NCBI GenBank assembly: GCA_947561585.1
Contig: CANNZV010002487.1
Location: forward strand, 1 to 64,000
Length of the DNA: 64,000 bases
Direction of reading: 5' to 3'
DNA from: Caprella mutica
Taxonomy: Eukaryota > Arthropoda > Malacostraca > Amphipoda > Caprellidae
Shown: positions 41,900 through 53,824 of the stretch, piece by piece
Layout of the letters: each line of letters opens with the position of its first letter
Numbering within the stretch: position 1 is the stretch's first letter
The notes under the pieces: generated by a model
What the model was told of the DNA's origin: nothing
Database searches by the model: none
The model's input: the letters and a program-made list of their open reading frames with translations, nothing else
Position numbers and translations under genes: made by a program

Positions 41900-42370
41900 C
41901 CATATTCTGCACCAGCCAGTTTGTATTTGGTGCACTGAACTCAAAAATCTGAGAAATAGCTGCCAACATTTTTCATCAATTTGTCTAGTCCTCCAACATT
42001 TTTCCAGTTTACCCTCCAAATAGTAATGGTAATATAAGAATTAATAGCTAAATATCCTCTGACATTGCAGGAATTTTTTTATTAGAGAAATTGAATATCT
42101 TCTGACATATCATTGGATTTACCACAAAATACAATCTGGTGCACCAGTCTGTATTTGGTGCACTAAAACCCACTGACTTGTTATAAAAGCCGAAAAAATC
42201 CACCAACATATTTGGCTGACCACCAACATTTTACTCATTTAGCCACCAAATGGTAATGGTAGCATTAAGTTAATGCTACCATTAACTTTCGGTGGCTAAA
42301 TGAGAAAAAAAGTTGGTGGATTTTTTCAGTTTTTTGAACAAGTCTGTGGGTTTTTTGTGCACCAAATACA
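41900..42370. mobile_element. Further Family B-type elements, one palindromic
   Basis: A CCTCC-word copy at about 41916-42137 is followed by a copy at 42143-42367 whose two halves are inverted repeats meeting at GGTAGCATTAAGTTAATGC. It starts CAGTCTGTATTTGGTGCAC and ends GTGCACCAAATACAG. Confidence 0.7.
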
Positions 42371-42534
42371 GATATAGCCCAGGCCCCAATTTAGTTATAT
42401 TAGGAGCATCTTCCCAAAATGAAAATGTTAGTTGATCAGTCAAATTTTTCAAAATTGACAAATTGTTGGTGGTTTTTTTTTTCAGAGTTTTGAAAAACTG
42501 AAAAAGTAAATTGGCTTTTATGTACCAAATACAG

Positions 42535-43190
42535 ATTGATTTTTAGAAATGACCTTAAGATGCTTTTAGAGAGGATCTATAGATGTTTTTAGAAATTATC
42601 TATTGAGGTTTTTAGATATAAATTATAATCTATGGTAAGTTACACCGTTACAAATTATTGTTCAATAATATTACATCTTCGGACATGATGACATGTAAGA
42701 ATTAAGAAAAAACAATATAACAATTTTAATTATTACACATTCCTATCTAATAATTCTGCAAACCTGGGTTTGCATAATAGATAGGACTCTGTATTAATGT
42801 TTTTAGATATAATCTAAAGATGTTCTTGGAAAAATATATAAGGATTTCTTAATGATTTAAAGTTGTTTTTATAAATGATTTATAGGTGTTTTTAGAAAAA
42901 ATCTAAAGATGTCATTAGAAATGATCTGAAGATGTCATTAGAAATGATCTGAAGATGTTTTAGAAATAATCTAAAGATGTTTTAGAAATAATCTAAAGAT
43001 GTTTTAAAAATAATCTAAAGATGTTTTAGAAATAATTTAAAGATGTTTTAGAAATAATCTAAAGATGATTCAGAAATATTATAAAGCTTTTTTTAGAAAT
43101 AATCTAAAGATGTTTATAGAAAATCTAAAGATGTTTATAGAAAATCTAAAGATGCTTTCAGAAAATCTAAAGATGTTTTAAGATAAATCC
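42535..43190. repeat. Degenerate ~20-24-bp tandem repeats
   Basis: Diverged copies of AATCTAAAGATGTTTTTAGA-type units that lead into the perfect 30-bp array. A partial TA-GGG arm (TCTTCGGACATGATGAC and neighbours) interrupts it at about 42640-42790. Confidence 0.8.
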
Positions 43191-43645
43191 AAAGATGTGA
43201 AGATGTTTTTAGATAAATCTAAAGATGTAAAGATGTTTTTAGATAAATCTAAAGATGTAAAGATGTTTTTGGATAAATCTAAAGATGTAAAGATGTTTTT
43301 GGATAAATCTAAAGATGTAAAGATGTTTTTGGATAAATCTAAAGATGTAAAGATGTTTTTGGATAAATCTAAAGATGTAAAGATGTTTTTGGATAAATCT
43401 AAAGATGTAAAGATGTTTTTGGATAAATCTAAAGATGTAAAGATGTTTTTGGATAAATCTAAAGATGTAAAGATGTTTTTGGATAAATCTAAAGATGTAA
43501 AGATGTTTTTGGATAAATCTAAAGATGTAAAGATGTTTTTGGATAAATCTAAAGATGTAAAGATGTTTTTGGATAAATCTAAAGATGTAAAGATGTTTTT
43601 GGATAAATCTAAAGATGTAAAGATGTTTTTAGAAAAATGTAAAGA
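43190..43645. repeat. 30-bp minisatellite, about 15 near-identical copies
   Basis: Unit GATGTAAAGATGTTTTTGG followed by ATAAATCTAAA, 30 bp, with almost no differences between copies, so recently expanded or homogenised. An open frame (MFLDKSKDVK per unit) results from the period of 30. Flanking diverged copies extend the repeat on both sides. Confidence 0.95.
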
Positions 43646-43984
43646 TGTTTTTAGATTCTAAAGATGTAAAGATGTTCTTAGAAGTAATCTATAGATATTT
43701 TTAGAAGTAATCTATAGATGTTTTTAGAAGTAATCTATTGGGTGTTTTTAGAAGTAGCTAATCTAATGGTGTTTTTAGAAAATGTTAAAAAGATGTTTTT
43801 AGAAGTAGTTTATCTATAGATGTTTTTAGAAATAAACTATAGGTATAGATGTTTATAGAAAATATCTAATGATGTCCTTAGAAATGATCTAAAGGTGTTT
43901 TTAGGAATGATCTAAAGGTGTTTTTAGGAATAATCTAAAGGTGTTTTTATAAATGATTTAAAGGTGTTTTTATAAATGTTTTAT
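43646..43984. repeat. Degenerate copies of the 30-bp repeat
   Basis: Diverged AGATGTTTTTAGAAGTAATCT-type units continuing rightward to the miniature element at 43989, then again from 44286 to about 44520. Confidence 0.8.
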
Positions 43985-43988
43985 ATAA

Positions 43989-44281
43989 CCCTTTAGCTGG
44001 CACTTACCGATAAACTTGTCAGATTGTTCTAATTTTTTAGTATGTCATAGTTTAACACTTTTCAAAATATTTTTTATTCATGTGGATTTCTTTAAAAGAA
44101 AATATTTTTTATTTTGAAAACTGATATTTCTATTGTATTTTCCATTGATTATTTGAAAGACAACAATGTCTGTTATTGTCTCTGGTTTATTAATACAATA
44201 TAATGATAGAAAAACATGTGAGAAAAATAATGAACTGAAGATAATGGTGTATCACTCGAGTGATACTTGCCCGTTAATGGG
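43989..44281. mobile_element. piggyBac-type miniature element
   Basis: 293 bp inserted in the degenerate repeat. The left end is CCCTTTAGCTGGCACTTACC and the right end is ATACTTGCCCGTTAATGGG, an imperfect inverted pair. The right flank is TTAA and the left is ATAA, consistent with a TTAA target with one change. It encodes no protein. Confidence 0.7.
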
Positions 44282-44615
44282 TTAAAGGTGTTTTTATAAA
44301 TGATTTGAAAGTGTTCGTAGAAATAATCTATAATGTTTTTAGAAATTATCTATAGATGTTTTTTAGAAATATTCTACAGATATTATTAGAAAGGTTCTGA
44401 GAATGTTTTTAGAAATGATCTAAAAGTTTTTTTTTAATAATTTAAAGGTGTTTTTACAAATGCAAATGATGTATAGATGATTTTTAAAATGACATAAAGA
44501 TGTTTTTAGAAATGATAGCTGTTATAAAAATGTGCCCCTCTCTGTCCCCTTAGTCTTTGATATTTGATAAGACTAGGATGTATTGGTATCTAGTGATCTA
44601 TTATTATTTATTGCA

Positions 44616-44896
44616 GGACTCTCTGAGATCAGTCCGTAATTGGTGTACTGAACTCCTCTCTGACATTTTCAAAAATGTAAGAAATATTTGCCAACATAAT
44701 GTTTTTTAAAAAAAATTTCCTAATGTAGCTAGATAGTGCTTCAACATTTTTCCATTTTCCTCTTCCAAAATTAATGGTAGTAAAGGGATAAATAGCAAAA
44801 TGTCTTCCGACATAGCTAGCAGGAGTAATTATTTTAGAGAAATGAAAAGTCAGCTGACATCTCAGACAAATTTACAATCAAATACAATCTGTTTCT
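44616..44896. mobile_element. Family B-like element (CTTCC words)
   Basis: It has the B skeleton with the words changed again: CAGTCCGTAATTGGTGTAC, TGCTTCAACATTTTTCC, TCTTCCAAAATTAATGG, GTCTTCCGACATAG and a closing AAATACAATCTG. It lies away from the main nest. Confidence 0.6.
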
Positions 44897-45165
44897 GAGG
44901 GAAACTGGAGGAATTGTATTAATTCTTAGAATCTCAGGAGATCTTCAATTAATTCCTAATTTTTTATGTTTTATCTAATTTATCTGTATGCTACCATTTA
45001 TTAAGTAATTGGTGGAATTTGGGATTTTGAAAATTGATGATAGCCTATAAATTGATTCCTATATTAACTTATTATTGGTAGAATTACTAGAATGGTACTC
45101 TGATAATTGGGTCACGAACCATCACTTGAGTGTAAGAATCCAAATCATTATAAATCATCTTTATC

Positions 45166-46058
45166 AGGGTTGTTAAAAACCAATGGGTTTTTTTGAAAAA
45201 ATGAAAAATAAACCATGGTTTATTTGGTTTAGCTATTTGTTTTTTATAGGGAATTATTTAATAAAAGTGCCTAATGATGATGATTAACACAAAATATGGC
45301 TGCAACACACCCAACTTCTGTTAAATAACGTTTTCGGTGATATTTTTTTTATTAGTTCATAACTGATCACTATACATGGTTAACAATACAAAACATCATT
45401 TATATTTCGGTAAATTGTGGAAAAAATAGATTTATTTGAAATAAATTATAAAAAAAATTAATTAGCTAATGCAGATGTTATGTAACATTTTACTACCAAT
45501 TCATGAATAATTCTTAGCTGCTAGTTTACTTTAATAAGCTCTCAAAAAATTCAAAGCTCAAGTTTTAAATAACATAGCTAGATCCAAATATTCCTTAAAT
45601 TCTTATATTTCCATTGCTTTACATTTCACATGTAGATGTTCAAATTAAAATATAACATATTAGCAAATGAATATCACAGTGTGACTCAAGACCATATTTT
45701 AATATTTAGTAAATCACTAAGTGAAATATCTTTATAAAATGATAATACAATATGCAGAGGAGAAAACCCTGTACATATTTCTATTTTCCTTTGGTTTTAA
45801 ATTTTAATATCTTCCATGAAAAAACAGACTACAAAATTAACTAATTAGCTATATTTTTAAATAGCTACATGATATATTTATTTATTGAAATGATTAAAAA
45901 ATTATTTTAAATGATTTAAATATAATATTGATGATTTCTGATAAATTATAAATGATTTTAGAGCTTCAAATGATAAAAAAAAAAATAAACCATAAAAACC
46001 AAATAAACCGTGGTTTTTTTGCTTGGTTACTTTAAACCATGGTTTAAACCAATGGGGG
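45166..46058. mobile_element. AT-rich element with AAACCATGGTTT words
   Basis: The left part starts CAGGGTTGTTAAAAACCAATGG and contains AATAAACCATGGTTTATTTG. The right part contains AAATAAACCGTGGTTTTTTT and TTTAAACCATGGTTTAAACC, then AATGGGGG. CAGGGTTGT ends are common in hAT elements, but I do not see a matching right end or a transposase. Confidence 0.45.
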
Positions 46059-46351
46059 CATTTTGATTTTATCATTTTCTGTGTGAAATGTGATTTATCC
46101 TTTATTTCCTCCTATATTTACATGTATTTTTCCTGAGAACAGAAGCCAAAATAGAGGATTTCTTGGAGAACAGCTTACCAGTTCCTTCAATCTGGTGCTA
46201 AATCTCTAAATCATTTATATATAACAAATAGCTATCTGCTGCATATCAGGATTCAGTTAACTAATTATACAAACAACTGATGAATTTTAAATTTGTTTCA
46301 GATTTCATAAGTAGCTACAACAATCTTCAAATCAAAACACCTAGAGTCAAA

Positions 46352-49300
46352 ATGGTTCTAGAAACAGCTGGCAGCAGCAAGTCGAGTAATATTCGGTACC
46401 TGTTAATTAAAGCTTGGCGTGAAAGATGGACTGATTTACAATGGGGAATTCATATAAAAACTGTGAGTAATTTGCTGATTTGTTCATTCTAAACATGAAC
46501 AGTTACTTAGTAGCTAATGAACTAGCTTTACTCTGTTTAAGTAAAGTGTTTATATCATTCACTTCTAAACAATTTACTACTTTTGAAATATTCATTTTCA
46601 TCATCATTTAAGAAAAAATCAGAATAAGTATTATTAAATTATTTAAAAATTACCTAGTTATTTTTTATTTGTTTATTTATTGTAGCTAATAGTAAAGGGC
46701 ACTTATAACTAGCACTTTAGATTTATATTAGTGAAACTGTATTTCGATTTTTGTCAACAATTCTTTTTCAAGTTTAATGTATGCTAAATTGCTAATGCAT
46801 GTACCTATCATTTGAGCTATTTCAGGTTTTATTTTATCTGATAATGAGAAAGATTTATTTGTTTGTAAATAGATGGCTACATCTCAAGAAAATATTAAAT
46901 TATATACAGGGTGGGGCGTAAGTTTGGAAGCAAATGAAAGTGCATATTATAATCCAACGAAAAATATATTTGATAATTTACAGTTATGTATTATTACATA
47001 AGGGTTTTAAGAATTCAAAAATCATAAATTTATTCAAAATGTCCCACCTTGTTTTTAATAACAGCCTCAAATCTCCTCCGAACTCCTCCTACTGTGGCAT
47101 GCAACTGTTCTTGTGAAATTTCCTTCCAAGATCTCTGGAGCGAACGCTTTAAATCATCCACACTGCGATAGAATTTACCACAGGCATTTGATTCAAGAAT
47201 GGACCATACCGAAAAGTCCATAGGATTAACATCTGGGGAGCAGTGAGGCCACATTTCTTTGGACCAAAACTGTGGAAGATGGTCATGGCCACAGTTTTGA
47301 GTGACATTTGCAGTATGTGAAGTCGCGCCGTCTTGCTGAAATGTCCATAGTGTCATTACCGAAGTGATCCTTAGCTGACTCCAACATTGGCGTCAAAATA
47401 TTCTCAATATAACATTTAGCATTGATTTGGCGCCTTGTTCCACAAAAATTAAAGGAGATCTCCAAGTTTTCTTAAACGGCGGTCCAGACCATTACTGAAG
47501 CAGGTTTCATGGTTCTGTGGACAGTTTTTTGGTTGTATGGGATGTCTTTTGCACTTTTACCAATTATTCTGTCATTCCTCAGGTTGTGAGCCATTTCCAC
47601 GGTAAATTTTTTTTCGTCAGACCAAACAATTTCACAGCCATGCCAGACTTCAATTCTCTCAGAAGTGCTTTGATTCTCTCCAATCTCTTTTTCTTTACAG
47701 CTTCTGACAGAGTCTGTCTCTTTTGGAGGGTGAAAGAGGACATCTTTAGGTCTTCTTTGACAACTCTTCTCATTGTTCTGGGACTCACATTAGCTGTTTT
47801 GGCTAACAATCGTATTGACCTTTTCGGGTTCCTCCTGATCTTCTCTCGGGCACATTTTATCAGTTGTTTGGTGCGTTGTGAGCGTGGTCTACCACTTCTT
47901 GGACGATCAGTCAAGTCTCCTCTCTCATTAAAACGCTTCACACACTTCCAAACAGTCGATCTCGCAATTGAGAGAGTCTTTGAAATGACGGAATCTGACT
48001 TCCCGGCACGGTGTAGAGCAATAATGGCTTCTCTTTTGTCTGACATTTTTGAATTGACTAAATTTTTGTAAAAAATAACACTGCCACGTCATAATGTAGT
48101 GTCTCTACTACAGTTCAAACCCTATCACCTACTTAGGAACTTATTTTTAAGAATTATATTAATGTTTGAAAAATTGCTTCCAAACTTACGCCCCACCCTG
48201 TAGCTATCTAACTAGCTCAAAATAGTTAACTCGACGGATCTTAAATTTTCTTATTTTTTTATGGCCATAAATTTAATTTTCTAACATGGTTTTCATTTTC
48301 CAGGTACTTCCTAGATACATCAGTGGTGACATATACCATTTATCAGACTGCATTTTACAGCAAGCCTTGATGGGCCCACTACCAAATCAACTGATTATCT
48401 CTTACTTGAGACACTCCCTTGCTGCACACATTGTCTCATACGGTGGAGTCATTGAGACTATCAGTAAGTATGACTCTCTACACAAAGCTCACTGTGTTAG
48501 AGCCTTGCTAGACTTGCTCTCTGACATGGTAGAAAAGGTCACCTGTCGTGGTAAGCCAGAAGATTGTTTGACTCTCGCCTCTGCCCTTGTGGCAGGAGTG
48601 AAATGGTTACTCAAAGTTATTTTGTATGCTTCAAAAGAAACTTCTTCCTTTGATCATGCTGCTAATCTAAAGACATCAATTGAACTCCTGCATCAGTACA
48701 TGTACAGTCAGTTTCTGATGAGTCTCATGCGAATTGCATGTCTTGAAGACCCGACATTGTGGGATCAGGCTATTTCCCTAACCAAAGAATTAGAGACGAA
48801 GATGCCTACAATGGATGTCTTTCCTGTGCTGAGAGAAACAATTCCTAGAATAATCGAATTGAGAAACTCTACTCCAGTGAAATGCAGCAACACCATCCAT
48901 GAGTACAATCCTTCAATCAATCCTATTTGTTATGGATTGCACGCCAGAGTTCTTGTAGAAGCTCTTGTTCACTCTGGCCAATCTACTCAATATCTTGGCC
49001 ATCAGCTGTTCCTTTACAAACAACTAAGGAATATGTCTGAATCAAATCTTTATCTGGAATTGTTATCGAGTTGTTTTCTTGGTTTAGGGAGCGATGAAAA
49101 ATTTCCCCACCAACAATTCCATTGGGTTGGCTTCACTTTCATGAAAGTTCCAGCTGTAATCAAACTTATCCATACAAACATTCATGGCATGCAAGCTTCT
49201 TCGGAAGCTGTTGTGTCTGCCATTAAACAATTGGCACTAAGAACATCTCTTCTAGATGCCGTGGATGCCAATATGAATTGTAACTGCTTAGAAATATTAC

Positions 49301-51255
49301 TAGGAGAACTGAAAACACATTTGGGATTTCTCACTGATGCAGATTTAACATCAGTTCTAAAGTTAAGATTAGAAGATCCTATGGCTGTCTGTATAGGTCC
49401 TGTGGCAGGTAAGGAAGGCATTGTGAATTCATCAGTCATCCCAAATCTCATAATCAAGGCACGGCCAACTGTCGACATGATTTTGAAATCACCAATAACC
49501 AAAGACTCGTTCACTCTCATGAATTTGTTGGTAAGTGGTAAGAGCCGTGATATGCTGCTGACTGCTGCAGCAGCTTCGGGTAAACTTCTCAGTTACGCTC
49601 AAAAGTTCATGAAAATCAATCAGCAAAGTTTGGAACCTCAACCGGGAGAGACTGAGACAATGGCTACTAACAGAGCTTTGATGTTTGACATCACCTTCCT
49701 TCTTCTGTGCTACATGACCCAAGTTTATGGTGTTGAAGTTGTCAGTGGTGAAGATGAAGATACGTTCATTGAGAAGTGGATGCGAAAACATATGCCAGAC
49801 AAAAGTCAGTCTAAGATAGAGGTACCTCAGCCCTTTGCAGATCCTGCTCAATTGTCTGAAATTAGGAAACAGATTTGTGGACAGGATTTAAATTCAAAAT
49901 ATTCCAAAGTGCAATGGAGTAAAGTTTGTTCCTCTGCATCAACTATGATGAAGAATCTCAAATCTGAAGTGTTACTGGGAACTATTACTATACCCGCTGC
50001 TTTGGAATTACTCGACAAAACGTGTGGTCACATGTGTGCATTGCCCATCTGCTTCACGTCTTGGATTTGCTCCACCATAGATGATAATAGTGACAAAATG
50101 AATAGCATTATAGATCATTTGCAGTGGAATATTTGCTCTCAGGAACCACCTATGACGCTAAACTACTTCAAAGATCGCTCTCAGTTGATGAGAACCATTA
50201 TTTGTAATATGGTGAAGATAACGAGAGAGAGATCTGATATATTCTCTACAAAAGATTCAAATGAGAGCAACTTCTTTGGCAGTCTAATCAGCTCCTACCA
50301 AATACCAGCAGAGAGTGATGCAAAGAGTCAAGAGGAGAGCAATAACGATGACTTGATGAAGGTCTTCCATGAGACTTGGAATGATGTGTATCAACAATCT
50401 GGCATTCTGACTCATTCAGGACTTCTCTCATTCCAGAAAGTTCTAAGATTGGGAGGCTTTGAAATGTTTGTTCACACACTCATGAATTTCGCAATGACTT
50501 ATGTCTTTGAGGCTGATCTGAACAAGGCCATGGACCTCATTTACGGCATTTTTCAGATCGATGTTCACAAATGTTGCGTGCATCTGTTCACCTCATGCTT
50601 ACCAAAGTACCTCACAGACCCGGACTGTTCACACTTGCACAGTTACCAACGCATCATCGCCTTGTCTAAACTTTCTGTGCAAGTCTTGGTGGCTGCCTGG
50701 GCCTCGGCTTCTGTCGTCAATAACTCCCAGCCATTTTCCAATGTCAATCCCCCAGTCAATTCCAGAAAAAGGTCATACTCCGTCATGACAGACGCTGCCT
50801 TGGAAGAAGAACTACTCAAGAAAATCACTTCAATCTCCGTAGACCAGAATTCACTCAAGAGTTTGAATGAGAAGTCCGTAGCGCTGATGGTTGCCGTGCA
50901 GCAGTTTTTCAACACCATGCAATGCGAGGCGGTGCCTAAAGGGGTCATCAACCCAGTAAATGAGTTCATAGTCTGCTTATTACAGCAAATGGTTTGCGCT
51001 CCTTCTATTCTATCGCCTTTGCTTTCTCTCCTCCCCTCTAATTTGATCTCTTCCTTTCTCACCCTCTTCCCTTCTGATACCTTCACTCCCTCTCAACTGC
51101 TTGGTCTGGCCCTTCCTTCCCTTTCTCACTCTTTGAAGTCTCCAATGACTCTGTCGCAGCAAACCACAGCACGGCGCTACGCCGCAAAACTCCTCTGCAT
51201 TCACAGGAATCTCATGCTAGCCGATGCTGTAATAGACGAAGATGACGACATGTGA
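46352..51255 (+). CDS. MED24: MED24-like Mediator subunit, 2 coding exons, 1020 aa
   Basis: Subunit of the Mediator complex, which links transcription factors to RNA polymerase II in the nucleus; MED24 sits in the tail region with MED16 and MED23. Exon 1 is 46352-46462 and exon 2 is 48304-51255, joined phase 0 across GTGAGT...TTTTCCAG. The N-terminus (LLIKAWRERWTDLQWGIHIK) aligns with the QAWKERWSDYQWAINMK of human MED24, followed by ILQQALMGPLPNQLIISYL, matching LLEQAMIGPSPNPLILSYL. The length of 1020 compares with 989 in human. Two LxxLL motifs are visible: LLDLL at about residue 105 and LLSLL near the C-terminus. It ends in an acidic DEDDDM. An in-frame ATG at 46280 could extend the start by 24 residues; I prefer 46352 because it aligns better. 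A 2.95-kb second exon is unusual for a gene with so few introns. Confidence 0.93.
46907..48200 (-). mobile_element. Decayed DD37D Tc1/mariner element in the MED24 intron
   Basis: A 1294-bp element flanked by TA on each side. The inverted ends are perfect over 27 bp, from CAGGGTGGGGCGTAAG to GGAAGCAA. The transposase lies on the minus strand, opposite to MED24. It fills about 70 per cent of the 1841-bp intron and does not touch the splice sites. Confidence 0.95.
47030..48046 (-). pseudogene. Tc1/mariner transposase, frameshifted
   Basis: The N-terminal part starts MSDKREAIIALHRAGKSDSV and shows helix-turn-helix segments (STVWKCVKRFNERG) and a GRP-like linker (RPRSGRPRS). The first catalytic region reads VWSDEKKF, but only after a frameshift. 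The second is FQQDGATSHTA and the third SPDVNPMDFSVW, with 37 residues between the second and third Asp, so DD37D spacing. At least two or three frameshifts break it. The intact ends and readable motifs suggest a fairly recent death. Confidence 0.88.
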
Positions 51256-52285
51256 AGCTATTGTTAAATATTTACTAAACCACTCTTTGTTTGTATCTGA
51301 AGACTAAGTTTTAGTAGCTATATTTCTTAGGCTTTTTCTATTGGATTATTTCTTGCCAAGCCTTGCGATTACTGTTCACTCGGATCACATTTATTGTGTC
51401 TATTTAATGCAGATATCATAGCCACAAAAAAACTGTCTGAACTAACTTAAATTATTCACTAAATCTAAGTACTCAATATGTCTTGATTATTGTTCCTCCT
51501 CTTACACTTTAATTTAATTATCATAGCTGTTTAAATTTATTTTGTTTATTCATTCTGTTAAGACGTGAGATGTACCTAGTCCTCATTTTATTGCTAAATA
51601 TGCTCCTGTTTTTTGAAGATAAGGATACGCCTCATCAAATGTTATTTCCCTGTAGCTAATTATTCTGTTTGTGTCCCATTTAAATAGGTCCACAGCTGAT
51701 TTATTTCCAATGTAGCATATATGTATTCATTACAGGTAATTTCATTCATGTAACATATGATTATTCTTATTTTGAAAATGAAATAGCTAGCTACCATATT
51801 GATAGAAATTTTTTAATTAGCTATTAAAGCTACCTCACTTCTTTAATGATGACATCTTTTCGTCAGACTATCTACGAATATAGCAGAATGGAAAAGAAGA
51901 TTATGGAATATATTTTTAATTGTTTGTAGCTAGCTACCAAATTTATCATTTTCTAAACGCTACTTTCATTTAGCTACTGAAGATACGGTTATGCTCTTCA
52001 ACTATGAGGTCTTAGATTTATTTGTTAGGAAGGATCGTTTTTTTCTTTTACTATCACCTCTTCATTTTCCTCTTCCATCCGTAATGGCAGGTACCTGTAC
52101 ACGGAGTAGCTTATCCACCTCCTTGAGCACTGTCACTAGCTATATAGTTGTAGATGATTTTATGTTTGTTTTACTTAATAGTTCTAAATTTTGATAGCTT
52201 GTTTCACTGAAGGAAATCTCTTAATTCGCCCTCATTTCTATTTCCACCATCTTCATCGAAATTTACAAAGTACATCTATCGCAAC
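51256..52285 (+). other. 3' flank of MED24
   Basis: AT-rich sequence following the stop at 51253-51255, expected to hold the MED24 3' untranslated region. At about 51985-52100 a reverse-orientation fragment of the copy-1 interspersed repeat occurs (ACTATGAGGTCTTAGATTT, ACTATCACCTCTTCATTTTC, CTCTTCCATCCGTAATGG). No clear polyadenylation signal chosen. Confidence 0.5.
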
Positions 52286-52287
52286 TA

Positions 52288-52449
52288 GGGTAAGTTACGA
52301 ATTATAGGTCAGTACTACATCTTCGGACATATAAGAAAAACAGTAACAAAAATATTATTAGATAGCACTGTGTAATAATAACAATTTTTATATTGTTTTT
52401 TCTTATATGACCGAAGATTTAGTACTGACCGATTATTCGTAACTCGCCC
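52288..52449. mobile_element. Palindromic miniature element, TA-GGG family
   Basis: A 162-bp foldback from GGGTAAGTTACGAATTATAG to CGATTATTCGTAACTCGCCC with TA on both sides. The GGTATC core has been lost. Confidence 0.85.
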
Positions 52450-52597
52450 TATATCCTATTGGTGTGATCATCTTATTTAACTCTTAGTGTTAGTTGTATA
52501 TAATTGTACATATGAGTTCACTTTCCAATTGATATTAGATAACAAGTTCTACTTTAGGAATCTATTAGTGTTACAGGTTATATTTTTATAAGGTATA

Positions 52598-52836
52598 GGG
52601 TAACTTCCGAATTATCGGACGGTGTGGCATTTTCGGCTACTTAAGAAAATGTACACAATAATAATATTATTATATAAGGTAACTTCCGAGTTATCGGACG
52701 GTTCCACATTTTCGGACACTTAAGAAAAAATATTGGATTATAATATTACTTTTCAACTTTTATTTTAATTGGTTCATTCAGGTATTTTCTTACGTGTCTG
52801 AAAATGTGGAACTGTCCGATAACTCGAAACTTACCC
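52598..52836. mobile_element. TA-GGG element with a duplicated left arm
   Basis: Two left arms lie in tandem (GGGTAACTTCCGAATTATCG at 52598, then AAGGTAACTTCCGAGTTATC at about 52677), followed by one right arm ending CCGATAACTCGAAACTTACCC. It is either one element inserted beside a half-copy or an arm duplication. Confidence 0.75.
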
Positions 52837-52839
52837 TCT

Positions 52840-53605
52840 ATTGACAGACTGTTTCTGGTACCTAATATGTCAAGTTTAGTAGAAATATTCTCTTCATTTA
52901 TCGAATTCATTCTTTCGTATAAAGCCTTGGAAAGATCTAGTGGTTTCTATTTGAAAAATAGACAACTACGTTGAATTTCCTCATCATGTAGCTAATTGGT
53001 TTTGTTTGAATAATAACTTTTTTGAATAAATTTCTAAGAATTAAATATTTTTTTCTCTGTCCTAACACTCTGAAAATGTTTGTTTTTAACAAGTCTGACC
53101 AAGAATTTCACTCAATTTCTATTTTTTAAATGTTTTCATTTTGGTTTGCTTATCAATTGTTTCTTTCAGTTTTCTATTATTAAGGATATTGAAATAATGT
53201 AACTAATTGAAACGGTTTATTATTTTACGGTAGGCTACACTTATACCTATAAGGGATTCCGTAAATACTATCCTCTAATTTACTTAAAGTAAAGTCTATC
53301 ATCTATAATATATTGGAGGTTAATTTTCGCCACAAAATCAAATGGCAGTTGAAAAAATTCAAAAGCTACCTGTTGAGGTTTCTAACCTTGAAAGTTGAAT
53401 TTTTTTGGGTTATTTCAAACAATATTTATATATAGCGTTATAAATAGTAACAAAGTTCACAATTCGAAAACAGTAATAAATAATACAGATAATGATATTG
53501 CACGGCATCTATAAAAATAGGCATGTGTTCGAAACTGGCATATTTTCTATATGAAATTACCTAGGATTTATATAGAGCCCGTTGACAGTCGGATAGCTGG
53601 GAAAC
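52840..53605. other. AT-rich intergenic sequence
   Basis: Between MED24 and TPPP, which converge. No gene, tandem repeat or element end seen. Confidence 0.4.
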
Positions 53606-53607
53606 GT

Positions 53608-53822
53608 TCCAACTTGTTTTGACATCTTTCAACTTGTTGGGACATGTTTTAACTTGTTGGGACATGTTTCAACTTGTTGGGAAATGTTTCAACTTGTTGG
53701 GACATGTTTCAACTTGTTAGGACATGTTTCAACTTGTTAGGACATGTTTCAACTTGCTGGGACACGTTTCAACTTGCTGGGACACGTTTCAACTTGTTGA
53801 AACATGTTTTAACCTGTTAGCA
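53608..53822. repeat. 20-bp minisatellite
   Basis: About 11 copies of AACTTGTTGGGACATGTTTC with single-base variants (TTAGGACA, GCTGGGACAC) in blocks. Confidence 0.93.
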
Positions 53823-53824
53823 AA

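Noticed and set aside
43197..43661. 154-codon frame of MFLDKSKDVK repeats
   Set aside because: It arises from a 30-bp minisatellite; flanking diverged units have stops and no splice structure or start context supports a gene.
47517..48071. 184-codon plus-strand frame
   Set aside because: It is the antisense shadow of the Tc1/mariner transposase remnant.
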